Positions 27,001-34,436 of a DNA stretch of 64,000 bases are shown one piece after another. This stretch comes from Cyclobacteriaceae bacterium (lineage in GTDB: Bacteria > Bacteroidota > Bacteroidia > Cytophagales > Cyclobacteriaceae). The stretch covers positions 496,001-560,000 of the forward strand of contig JAEUUF010000022.1 of assembly GCA_016787645.1 (NCBI GenBank), in the 5' to 3' direction. Both the position numbers and the translations under genes were made by a program. A model generated the notes under the pieces. It made no database searches and had not been told where the DNA came from. It saw only the letters and a list, made by a program, of their open reading frames with translations. Within the stretch, counting starts at the first letter, position 1, and every line of letters begins with the position of its first letter.

Positions 27001-27622
27001 CAATGGCGCAACAACCCAGGCCATCCAGGTAAGTGCCCCGGGAAACTATTCGGTAACTGTTAACAGTTTGGCACCTGCCTGTCAATCTACGTCGATACCC
27101 GTTACAATAACCAACATCACTGCTCCGGTGGCCTCCTTTACCATGTCCGGAGCATTGAAAACTTTTTCACCCATCCAGTTCACTGACCAGAGTACAGGAG
27201 CCGTTTCCTGGAATTGGGATTTTGGGAACTCGTTGACCAGTACCAATCAAAATCCAAGCACTACTTACCAAACGCAGGATGCTTATGAAATCACTCTCCG
27301 GATTGCTGCTGCGAATGGCTGTAAGGATACAGTAAAACAAACCCTGGACGTAATTACGGGACTTGAAGATGTGAACGACCACACGTTGGAGGTTTACCCC
27401 AATCCCGTGAAATCAACGGTTCAAATTTCCTTCGAGGATGGTCTGCAAGGTTCCCGATCGGCTGAACTATTGACGGTCCAGGGGCGTGTATTGTATCGCA
27501 CAGAAACGGTGATGGCGTCGCGACTGGAGATTCCCATGGCCGATCAACCCGATGGTGTCTACCTGGTGCGCATTGCTATGGCCAACCGGATCATTACCCG
27601 AAAAGTGGTCAAAATTCACTGA
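24041..27622 (+). CDS. Subtilisin-family (S8) serine protease with PKD-like domain and type IX secretion sorting domain
   Basis: About 1,193 residues from the ATG at 24041; an ATG nine codons earlier (24014) is possible, but the later one gives a cleaner signal peptide (MKGLRIAFAAMSLVALMFP). The catalytic triad is visible: D183 in AIVDSGG, H253 in LLGHGVN and S411 in GTSFSSP, with AAAGNDG as the oxyanion region. A propeptide lies between about 40 and 150. Then follows a long region of beta-type modules, an Ig-like 'SNGATTQAIQVSAPGNYSV' stretch, a PKD-like domain (PIQFTDQS, WNWDFGN) and the C-terminal sorting domain starting LEVYPNPVKST and ending RKVVKIH. It should be exported by T9SS and anchored or released at the surface as a degradative enzyme. 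Confidence 0.93.
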   Translation: MKGLRIAFAAMSLVALMFPALEAYGQPGIKSFHFPSKVTAADYDHRFVLAKLKPEHKDKFRGTSGRTTSTLSAAGISAVRELMPSKAVLAAKTKNGPRRSFSNVDTGLYFRIFCTPGTSIEDFINGLYGTGYFEVVEPEYVNRMFYTPSDPQLMNQYYISNIKAIEAWDVTKGDPSLTIAIVDSGGDLFHEDLIGNLYTNTLDPSDGIDNDGNGYVDDSQGWDFIGGDLANLNDPAFVGDNNPQLTVGGLLGHGVNVAGCASATTDNAIGIAGVGFKTKLMFTKHSADNQPTTNGSIYLGYDGMYYAALAGADVINLSWGGINRSQIIQDIINFITTDLGVVVVAAAGNDGTDTPFYPAAYDNVISVAAVNQQNVKATFSNYGSYVDISAPGVAIFTTAFDSKYTSTQGTSFSSPIVAGAAALVKAHFPTYTSQQVAEQLRVTANRTELDANNPVFVGKLGFGVLDVKSALTNISPSVRASNPKLLNASGSPAQMGEKGYLTMTFKNILAATSSALEISISENSAFVSVVKGSIRPGAIAAGGTINNQLSPFELQIASFVPDNFEIPVTITYKDGAYEDREEVIFLLNPTFIDVDENLVTTTVSNTGRIGYEDTESDIRTKGSGFVFDNNSTLYEMGIIMGTGTGTQLYNNVRATSNTFDQDFVSIGQRIGEITPGLRSSSEISGTLSNSTTGSAQAFQLKYRSLAWKEAPYDKFVIMEYIISNPTPNAINGFYFGLFADWDITENGAQDAAKWDAPNRLGYVYPFSGSGLPHTGIQLLTGSPQYYAIDNNQSVVGNPFGLYDGFTDSEKFSALSSSRPEAGVANGGGDVSHVVSAGPFTIPAGQEIKVAFALHAAQNFAELQQSAAYADTVYNYTVNAPKPTVAAANACYGGGTSLTATGATSFNWYKNFTGGQPFFSGPVFTTGNLFNDTTFYVSNADNTYESVRTPAKVIIKANPRVSTSGSTSICSNESVTLSAVEADSYLWSNGATTQAIQVSAPGNYSVTVNSLAPACQSTSIPVTITNITAPVASFTMSGALKTFSPIQFTDQSTGAVSWNWDFGNSLTSTNQNPSTTYQTQDAYEITLRIAAANGCKDTVKQTLDVITGLEDVNDHTLEVYPNPVKSTVQISFEDGLQGSRSAELLTVQGRVLYRTETVMASRLEIPMADQPDGVYLVRIAMANRIITRKVVKIH

Positions 27623-27701
27623 TTGTCTTCTTTCCGGGAAATCCCGGTTAACGCCGAATTAAAAGTGAAGACGGTAGGCGTCCGTTGCTGAATTTCCTGC
27701 C

Positions 27702-27709
27702 TATTTTTG
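27702..27709 (+). promoter_or_regulatory. Bacteroidota-type -7 box (TATTTTTG) deciding the carB start
   Basis: Exact TAnnTTTG match upstream of carB. Transcription from here would begin near 27715, so the in-frame ATG at 27685 would be outside the message. This supports the ATG at 27739, which also begins the conserved protein. Confidence 0.55.
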
Positions 27710-27738
27710 TCGCCGGTTTAACCATCCCTCCTACCCGA

Positions 27739-30555
27739 ATGCCCCGCGACAGAAGTATCCGCTCCGTACTGATCATCGGCAGCGGTCCCATCATTATTGG
27801 CCAGGCGTGCGAATTTGACTACGCCGGCTCCCAGGCCGCCCGCTCCCTGCGGGAAGAGGGAATCGAAGTGGTGTTGATCAACTCCAACCCCGCGACGATC
27901 ATGACCGACAAGATCAATGCGGATCACGTCTACCTCAAGCCCCTGGAAAAAAAGTACATCCGGGAAATTCTTGAAAATCATCATATCGACGCCGTATTGC
28001 CCACCATGGGCGGCCAAACGGCGCTTAACCTTTGTATCGAATGCGATAAGGCCGGCATTTGGCAACATTATGGCGTCCGCATCATCGGCGTGGATATCAA
28101 GGCGATTGAGACCACGGAAGACCGCGAGAAGTTCAGGCTGAAAATGCATGAACTGGGAGTAGGGGTATGCAAAGGGGCTACCGCCACCTCCTTCCTTCAA
28201 GGCAAGGAGATTGCACAGGAAATCGGTTTTCCCCTTGTCATCCGGCCCTCTTTTACCCTGGGCGGTACAGGAGGCGGCTTCGTCGAGAAGCCTGAAGACT
28301 TTGATGAGGCACTGAACCGTGGCCTGCATGCTTCACCCATTCACGAAGTATTGGTGGAGCAGAGCATCATGGGCTGGAAGGAGTATGAACTGGAACTTCT
28401 TCGCGATGGCGTCGGAAATGTGATCATCATCTGCTCGATCGAAAACTTTGACCCGATGGGGATTCATACCGGCGACTCGATTACCGTCGCCCCGGCCATG
28501 ACGCTACCCGATACGGTATACCAGCACATGCGCGACCTCGCGATTCGGATGATGAATGGAATCGGAAAATTCGCAGGCGGATGCAATGTGCAATTCTCGG
28601 TGAACCCGGACAACGATGACCAGATCATTGGCATAGAAATCAACCCTCGCGTGTCACGGTCTTCCGCCCTGGCCTCCAAGGCCACCGGGTACCCCATTGC
28701 GAAGATCGCGGCGAAGCTCGCCATCGGGTATAACCTCGATGAATTGCAGAATGCCATTACCGGCACCACAACGGCTTACTTCGAACCTGCGCTCGATTAT
28801 GTGATTGTGAAAATACCCCGCTGGAATTTTGACAAGTTCCACGGCGCCGATCGCCGCATTGGCCTTCAGATGAAATCGGTTGGCGAAGTGATGGGCATCG
28901 GCCGAAATTTCCAGGAGGCTCTTCAGAAAGCCTGTCAATCACTTGAAATACGCCGCAACGGACTGGGTGCGGATGGCAAGGAACTTACCAAACAGGCGGA
29001 TTTACTTCATAGCCTTGAGCATCCAAGCTGGAACCGATTGTTTCATGTGTATGATGCCATGAAACTCGGCATCTCGATGAAGACTATCCAGAAGTTGACC
29101 AAAATCGACCCCTGGTTCCTCGAGCAAATCTGGGAATTGATTGAACTCGAAAAGGAAATCGAGAAGTATAACCTGGATACGATCCCCAAGGAGCTTCTGC
29201 GAAAAGCCAAGGAGAAAGGATACGCCGATCGGCAAATTGCCCATCTTCTCCGCTGCCTGGAAAGCGAAGTTCACAAGAAACGTCGCGCCCTGGGCATCTA
29301 CCGGGTATACAAACTCGTAGACACCTGCGCCGCAGAATTTGAAGCAAAGACACCTTACTACTACTCTACCTTCGACACCGAAAATGAGTCCGCGGTTTCC
29401 AACAAAAAGAAGGTGATCATCCTTGGATCGGGGCCCAATCGCATCGGCCAAGGTATCGAATTTGACTACTCCTGTGTACATGGGGTGCTCGCCGCCAAGG
29501 AGTGCGGCTACGAAACCATCATGATCAACTGCAACCCAGAGACCGTATCCACGGATTTCGATATTGCGGACAAACTTTACTTTGAACCTGTGTTCTGGGA
29601 ACATCTCTGGGACATTATCCAACATGAAAAGCCCGAAGGAGTCATCGTTCAACTCGGCGGGCAGACGGCCCTGAAGCTGGCCGAGAAGCTGCACAAATAC
29701 GGTGTGAAGATCATGGGGACTTCTTTCGAAGCGCTCGACCTCGCCGAAGACCGCGGCAGCTTCTCCACGCTGCTGAAAGACCTCAGCATTCCTTATCCGC
29801 ACTTCGGTGTAGCCCGCGACGCCGATGAGGCTCTCGAAGTTTCAAAAACGATAGGCTTTCCCTTGCTCGTGCGCCCCTCTTATGTCCTGGGCGGACAAAG
29901 CATGAAGATCGTGATCAATGAGAAGGAACTCGAGGATCACATTCTCGACATCTGGAAGCACCTTCCCGAGAACAAAGTGTTGCTGGATCACTTTCTCGAT
30001 GGCGCAATAGAAGCCGAAGCCGACGCCATTTGCGACGGTGAGGATGTTTACATCATCGGCATCATGCAACACATCGAGCCGGCAGGTATTCACAGTGGAG
30101 ATTCCTACGCCGTGTTGCCTCCGTACAACCTCGGTGACTTTGTCATTAAACAAATCGAGAGTCACACCAAACGGATTGCCCTCGCGTTGAAGACCGTAGG
30201 ATTGATCAACATCCAGTTCGCCATCAAGAACGATAAGGTGTACATCATCGAAGCCAACCCGCGGGCCTCACGCACAGTTCCCTTCATTTGCAAGGCCTAC
30301 GACGAACCTTACGTGAATTATGCCACCAAGGTGATGCTGGGTGAAAAGAAGATCAAAGACTTCAACTTCAAACCGACCAAGAAGGGTTATGCCATCAAGG
30401 TGCCGGTATTCTCCTTCTCCAAATTCCCCGATGTCAACAAGCAGCTGGGACCGGAAATGAAATCCACCGGTGAGGCCATCTATTTCATCGACGACCTGAT
30501 GGACGATTACTTCATGAACATCTACTCCGAAAGGAATTTGTACCTGAGCCGGTAG
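27739..30555 (+). CDS. carB: Carbamoyl-phosphate synthase large chain lacking the C-terminal MGS-like domain
   Basis: About 938 residues from MPRDRSIRSV; an upstream ATG at 27685 adds 18 non-conserved residues and lies before the likely transcription start. The N-terminal carboxyphosphate ATP-grasp half has IGSGPIIIGQACEFDYAGSQ and IEINPRVSRSSALASKATG. The central oligomerisation region follows at about 390-530, and the carbamoyl-phosphate ATP-grasp half has LGSGPNRIGQGIEFDYSCVH and IEANPRASRTVPF. The protein ends soon after KVPVFSFSKFP, so the roughly 130-residue allosteric domain of the E. coli enzyme (binding UMP and ornithine) is absent. This is, from memory, normal for Bacteroidota. Supplies carbamoyl phosphate for pyrimidine and arginine synthesis; carA is not adjacent. 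Confidence 0.95.
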   Translation: MPRDRSIRSVLIIGSGPIIIGQACEFDYAGSQAARSLREEGIEVVLINSNPATIMTDKINADHVYLKPLEKKYIREILENHHIDAVLPTMGGQTALNLCIECDKAGIWQHYGVRIIGVDIKAIETTEDREKFRLKMHELGVGVCKGATATSFLQGKEIAQEIGFPLVIRPSFTLGGTGGGFVEKPEDFDEALNRGLHASPIHEVLVEQSIMGWKEYELELLRDGVGNVIIICSIENFDPMGIHTGDSITVAPAMTLPDTVYQHMRDLAIRMMNGIGKFAGGCNVQFSVNPDNDDQIIGIEINPRVSRSSALASKATGYPIAKIAAKLAIGYNLDELQNAITGTTTAYFEPALDYVIVKIPRWNFDKFHGADRRIGLQMKSVGEVMGIGRNFQEALQKACQSLEIRRNGLGADGKELTKQADLLHSLEHPSWNRLFHVYDAMKLGISMKTIQKLTKIDPWFLEQIWELIELEKEIEKYNLDTIPKELLRKAKEKGYADRQIAHLLRCLESEVHKKRRALGIYRVYKLVDTCAAEFEAKTPYYYSTFDTENESAVSNKKKVIILGSGPNRIGQGIEFDYSCVHGVLAAKECGYETIMINCNPETVSTDFDIADKLYFEPVFWEHLWDIIQHEKPEGVIVQLGGQTALKLAEKLHKYGVKIMGTSFEALDLAEDRGSFSTLLKDLSIPYPHFGVARDADEALEVSKTIGFPLLVRPSYVLGGQSMKIVINEKELEDHILDIWKHLPENKVLLDHFLDGAIEAEADAICDGEDVYIIGIMQHIEPAGIHSGDSYAVLPPYNLGDFVIKQIESHTKRIALALKTVGLINIQFAIKNDKVYIIEANPRASRTVPFICKAYDEPYVNYATKVMLGEKKIKDFNFKPTKKGYAIKVPVFSFSKFPDVNKQLGPEMKSTGEAIYFIDDLMDDYFMNIYSERNLYLSR

Positions 30556-30586
30556 GTTTAAGAGTTACCACTCGTGCTGTATTACA

Positions 30587-31045
30587 TCATTGAAATTCGA
30601 ACAGGTATTTCTCATCATAGGTGATGTTGAAATCCTCCAGCAGGCGGACATACTCGGTCCGAAATGACTCTTGTTGATGATGCTCCTCCTGGTTGAGGAT
30701 GTATTGAATAACATAATCGATCTGGCTGCGTGAATACGAGAAGGCTCCAAATCCTTCCTGCCAGCAGAACTTTCCCTGAATCCAATGCTGACCATTGATG
30801 AAATTGGACGACCCTGCTTTCACATCGCGTACCAGATCCGAAATGGCCATTCGTGGCTTCAGTCCCACGAGAAAATGGAGATGATCCGGCATGCAGAAGA
30901 TTGCCAGCATTTTGTGGTCGCGTTCCTGTACTATTCCGGTGATGTATTTGTGTAATTGTTCGCGGTTTTGTTTATAGATGAGATTTTGTCGTCCCTTGAC
31001 GGCAAACACAACATGAATATAAATCTGTGTGTAGGTATTTGGCAT
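30587..31045 (-). CDS. REP-associated tyrosine (Y1, HUH) transposase, RAYT/TnpA_REP type
   Basis: 152 residues. IHVVFAVKGRQNLI is the N-terminal strand of IS200-like TnpA, FCMPDHLHFLVGL carries the HUH metal-binding pair, and FSYSRSQIDYVIQYILNQ includes the candidate nucleophilic tyrosine. The C-terminal extension EYVRLLEDFNITYDEKYLFEF is typical of the stand-alone RAYT clade in Bacteroidota. No insertion-sequence ends or companion TnpB is present. Its start codon is 11 bp from a palindrome and about 100 bp from a 16-unit palindromic array, so it is probably the enzyme that mobilised or copies those elements. Reading frame is intact. Confidence 0.88.
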   Translation of the reverse strand: MPNTYTQIYIHVVFAVKGRQNLIYKQNREQLHKYITGIVQERDHKMLAIFCMPDHLHFLVGLKPRMAISDLVRDVKAGSSNFINGQHWIQGKFCWQEGFGAFSYSRSQIDYVIQYILNQEEHHQQESFRTEYVRLLEDFNITYDEKYLFEFQ

Positions 31046-31056
31046 GTTAACGGGTC

Positions 31057-31069
31057 GCTCCTATGGAGC
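31057..31069. repeat. Single REP-like palindrome next to the RAYT start (GCTCC-TAT-GGAGC)
   Basis: Perfect 5-bp stem with 3-nt loop located 11 bp outside the transposase start codon. Read on the minus strand it continues GCGACCCGTT, matching the tail of the array units (GGCGGCCCGTTT), so it looks like a diverged copy in inverted orientation. Confidence 0.6.
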
Positions 31070-31110
31070 TTTGGTGTCACGCAATAACACGGTATTTCTA
31101 CAAACTGGAC

Positions 31111-31124
31111 GTCCCTACCGGGAC
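31111..31124. repeat. Second single palindrome (GTCCC-TACC-GGGAC)
   Basis: Perfect 5-bp stem and 4-nt loop between the first palindrome and the tandem array. Same architecture as the array units but different stem sequence. May be another diverged element of the same family. Confidence 0.55.
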
Positions 31125-31142
31125 TGGAAATCCTGACTATTT

Positions 31143-31572
31143 TTTGTAGCCCCGCCAGGGGCGGCCCGTTTGTAGCCCCGCAAGGGGCGACCCGTTTGTA
31201 GCCCCGACCAGGGGCGACCCGTTTGTAGCCCCGCCAGGGGCGGCCCGTTTGTAGCCCCGTCCAGGGGCGGCCCGTTTGTAGCCCCGTCCAGGGGCGGCCC
31301 GTTTGTAGCCCCGTCCAGGGGCGGCCCGTTTGTTAGCCCCGTCCAGGGGCGGCCCGTTTGTTAGCCCCGTCCAGGAGCGGCCCGTTTGTAGCCCCGTCGA
31401 GGGGCGGCCCGTTTGTAGCCCCGTCCAGGGGCGGCCCGTTTGTAGCCCCGTCCAGGGGCGGCCCGTTTGTAGCCCCGACCAGGGGCGGCCCGTTTGTAGC
31501 CCCGCCAGGGCGGCCCGTTTGTTAGCCCCGTCCAGGGGCGGCCCGTTTGTAGCCCCGACCAGGGGCGGCCCG
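31143..31572. repeat. Tandem array of 16 REP-like palindromic units (25-28 bp)
   Basis: Each unit reads TTTGTAG-CCCC-GTCCA-GGGGC-GGCCCG with small variations. The GTAG at the 5' side followed by a GCCCC/GGGGC stem mirrors the conserved tetranucleotide-plus-palindrome layout of REP elements linked to RAYT transposases (known from studies of REP/RAYT systems). The loop varies (GCCA, GCAA, GACCA, GTCCA, GTCGA); three units have TTTGTTAG; one has GGAGC; one has lost a G. Units 5-12 are the most uniform, apart from a few changes. The array ends 20 bp from the stop of the permease gene. A frame open through it (RGGPF.. repeats) is an artefact of the 27-bp period. Confidence 0.92.
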
Positions 31573-31592
31573 TTTGTGGATATTTTTTGGAA

Positions 31593-34046
31593 TTATTCTC
31601 TGCGGAGAGAATTAACCGGGTTGACCACAGCGGCTTTGATAGATTGATAGCTCACCGTCAGCATCGCAATGGCCACCGCGATAAATCCGGCAATGAGAAA
31701 CGTGTCGATACCGATTGGAATCCGGTAAGCAAAGCCGCTCAGCCATGCATCCATGGCATACCAGGCCAGCGGCATGGCTACCACGAAAGAAATCACGACC
31801 AACTTGGCAAAATCCCTGGACAGCAGGAGCACCACACCGGGCACAGATGCGCCCAGCACTTTTCGTATTCCAATTTCCTTGGTTCGCTGGCTCGCCGTGT
31901 ATGCCGACAATCCAAACAGTCCGACACACGCAATGATGATGGCCAGGCCCGAGAATACCCGGAAGATTCTCCCGGATTGCTTTTCCTGGGCATAGTCCTT
32001 ATTCAGGTTATCTTCCAGAAACTCATATCGGAAAGGGGCTGTGGGAGCCAATTCCTTCCAGAGCGCCTCGATTTTCTGGATGCCCGCTGAGGGATCTCCC
32101 TTCAATCGAATGGCTACATAAGGCATGTTGGACGGCTTGTTCAATACCTCTGAGCTGAACATCACCAACGGCGTGATCTCATCCCGGAGGGATTGAAAAT
32201 TAAAATTGCTGACAACCCCAATCACCGTAAAGAGTCTCTCCTTCTGACGGACTGTATCTCCCCGGAACAAATCTGAATTCTTAAGTCGCGATCCGACAGG
32301 ATCTTTCAGACCAATGGTTTTAACGGCTGTTTCATTGAGCAAGATGCTCAGTGAATCGTTCGTCTCTCTCGAAAAGAATTTTCCTTCTTTGATATGAAAG
32401 CCGATGGCCGGCGCAAAATCATCATCAAAAATCATCGACTTGACTGTGAGTACTTCGTTGGAGCCCTCCGGCTGAAACATCTGCCCGAAGTTGTCGTTGC
32501 GGTTACCCACGCGCGAAGTAGTTCCAGCCGTTGCGCTTACTTCTGGCATCTGTCGAACTTTCTCAATGAATGATTCCTCGCTTTGTTGAAGGGCAAACGC
32601 TCGTTCCACAATAAGAACAGATTCCTTGTCAAAACCCAGGTCCTTATTCATCATGAAATCCATTTGCCGGCCTACCAGTAAAGTGGCCACAATAAGAAAT
32701 ACGGAAATCATGAATTGAAATACGACCAAGCCATTTCGAAGCCATGAACCTGTTGAGCTCCGGCTAAAGGAGCCCTTCATCACTTCCGCGGGTTTGAATG
32801 AGGACAAAACGAAGGCAGGGTAAAGTCCTGCCAACACGCCCACCAGCAAGGCAAAACCGGCCAGCGCGATGACCAGGATTGGGTCAAATACCAGCGGAAG
32901 CGTCTTCTCCACCAGGTTGTTGAAGAATGGCAGAAGGAAATAGGACGCGGTAACCGCAAGGGCCGTACTCAGGAAAGCCAGCAAAATGGCCTCCAGCAGA
33001 AACTGAATAATCAATTGGTTCTTCACCGATCCAAGCACTTTTCGAACTCCCACTTCACGTGCACGCGAAGTTGAGCGAGCTGTCGCCAGGTTCATAAAAT
33101 TTATACAGGCGATAACCAGGATCAGCCCGGCGATCAGTGAGAGGCCCCACACATACTTCCTGTTCCCGCTTGGGGTTGCCGTAAACTCCAGGTTCGTGGG
33201 ATCAAGGTGGATAGAAGTCAGCGGCTGAAGAAAGTACCGATATCCATTCCCGGCTTTCCTATAGTCCTCCCAGCTTTGTTTTAGCTCGCGCTCAATTTGA
33301 CCGGAAGCATACCGATCCACCATAGCCGGGAACTTCGCTTCGAGTGTTTTGTAATCAGAACCGGGTTTGAGTTTGATATAAGTATGAGAATCAAAACTGA
33401 TGAAGTTTTCCTGTGCGAAGAACTGGGCGGAATTGAAGGTCGCCACCAACTCGAACTGCGCATGTGAATTAGAAGGCCAGTTCTCAAACACGCCTGTGAC
33501 CTTAAACTCTCCAAAGTTGCCATAAAGCGTTTTGTTGATGGGCTCTTCTGCTCCGAAGAACTTGTCGGCGACGGCCTTGCTAATAATTACCTGGTTCGGA
33601 AGATTTAGTGCAGTCTTCGCATCACCCTTCAGCATGTTCACCGGAAAGAATTTCAAAAATGCTGAGTCGGTGAGGTAGACGTTGTCTTGTTCAAACGTGC
33701 GGACCTCGTTTTCAGAAACCTTGTAGTTAAAGGGTACTTCGTTATTGGGACCCAGCAGATGGAGACTGGATTCCACTTCGGGATAATCTCGCTCCATGAC
33801 CTGCGCATAACTGTGCGGGATTACACCATAAAAGGTGGAGTGGTTGGGATACTTTCGTTCCAGTCCGACCTTGAATATCCGATCCCCGTCTGCTACGAAC
33901 GTGTCGTAAGAAGTCTCGTAACGAACATACAAAACGATTAAGAGGCAGGCGGTAATGCTGACCGCCAGCCCGGTGACGTTGATGGCTGTGTAGATGCGTT
34001 GCTTGACCAGGTTGCGGATAGCGACGCGCAGGAAGTTTGAGAACAT
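31593..34046 (-). CDS. FtsX/MacB-type permease with duplicated core
   Basis: About 817 residues from MFSNFLRVAIRNLVK; the frame opens 19 codons earlier, but that extension is not membrane-protein-like and the chosen start matches the family N-terminus. Layout: helix and MacB-like periplasmic domain, three-helix FtsX block containing ARSTSRAREVGVRKVLGS (about 345), second periplasmic domain, second FtsX block with ASQRTKEIGIRKVLGAS (about 740). Such large stand-alone permeases are abundant in Bacteroidota and probably pair with MacB-like ATPases encoded elsewhere for export of peptides, lipids or stress agents. No ATPase gene is adjacent. The palindromic array begins directly after its stop. 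Confidence 0.9.
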   Translation of the reverse strand: MFSNFLRVAIRNLVKQRIYTAINVTGLAVSITACLLIVLYVRYETSYDTFVADGDRIFKVGLERKYPNHSTFYGVIPHSYAQVMERDYPEVESSLHLLGPNNEVPFNYKVSENEVRTFEQDNVYLTDSAFLKFFPVNMLKGDAKTALNLPNQVIISKAVADKFFGAEEPINKTLYGNFGEFKVTGVFENWPSNSHAQFELVATFNSAQFFAQENFISFDSHTYIKLKPGSDYKTLEAKFPAMVDRYASGQIERELKQSWEDYRKAGNGYRYFLQPLTSIHLDPTNLEFTATPSGNRKYVWGLSLIAGLILVIACINFMNLATARSTSRAREVGVRKVLGSVKNQLIIQFLLEAILLAFLSTALAVTASYFLLPFFNNLVEKTLPLVFDPILVIALAGFALLVGVLAGLYPAFVLSSFKPAEVMKGSFSRSSTGSWLRNGLVVFQFMISVFLIVATLLVGRQMDFMMNKDLGFDKESVLIVERAFALQQSEESFIEKVRQMPEVSATAGTTSRVGNRNDNFGQMFQPEGSNEVLTVKSMIFDDDFAPAIGFHIKEGKFFSRETNDSLSILLNETAVKTIGLKDPVGSRLKNSDLFRGDTVRQKERLFTVIGVVSNFNFQSLRDEITPLVMFSSEVLNKPSNMPYVAIRLKGDPSAGIQKIEALWKELAPTAPFRYEFLEDNLNKDYAQEKQSGRIFRVFSGLAIIIACVGLFGLSAYTASQRTKEIGIRKVLGASVPGVVLLLSRDFAKLVVISFVVAMPLAWYAMDAWLSGFAYRIPIGIDTFLIAGFIAVAIAMLTVSYQSIKAAVVNPVNSLRRE

Positions 34047-34176
34047 GAAATAAAGACGATAGAAAGTAGAAATAGGTTTGCCTTCCGAACCAATTTCGGT
34101 CAAAATGGCCCAAAACTGCCGTTTTCCCTCCCAAGTTGGCGGAAACTTCTACCTTTAGGCCTCGTTTTCAGGAGCT

Positions 34177-34392
34177 ATGTGGAAGCTGATTATCATCCTG
34201 GTTCTCATCATTTACCTACTGAACAAGATCTCGGTGGTACTCTTCCGGGTCATGGGACGCCCCCAAGCCCCTCCGCAGAACTTTCGCCCCCCTTCCGGCG
34301 ATGGCGTACATGTAGATAATGCCACTAAAAGAACACCGCGCAAGGGGGGAATAAAAGGCGGTGAGTACGTGGACTACGAAGAGGTCAAGTAG
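34177..34392 (+). CDS. DUF4834-like small membrane protein
   Basis: 71 residues: one N-terminal transmembrane helix (LIIILVLIIYLLNKISVVLF) and a short Pro/Gly-rich tail ending GEYVDYEEVK. This architecture fits the small DUF4834 family of Bacteroidota. Function unknown. It precedes dapF by 44 bp in the same direction, and a TACCTTTA (7/8 of the -7 box) lies about 20 bp before it. The conserved acidic end suggests a cytoplasmic partner-binding tail (inference). Confidence 0.65.
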   Translation: MWKLIIILVLIIYLLNKISVVLFRVMGRPQAPPQNFRPPSGDGVHVDNATKRTPRKGGIKGGEYVDYEEVK

Positions 34393-34436
34393 ATCTTCGA
34401 ATCCTTCTATTCATTTCATTCCATATTCTTTGACCA

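Noticed and set aside
29002-29802. 266-codon minus frame opposite carB
   Set aside because: Shadow of carB; no domain or start signals.
31143-31572. CRISPR array
   Set aside because: Units abut directly with no variable spacers, and no cas genes are in the window.
31330-31647. 105-codon plus-strand frame through the palindromic array (RGGPF and VQGRPVCSP repeats)
   Set aside because: The frame stays open only because the unit is about 27 bp; no start signals, no domain.
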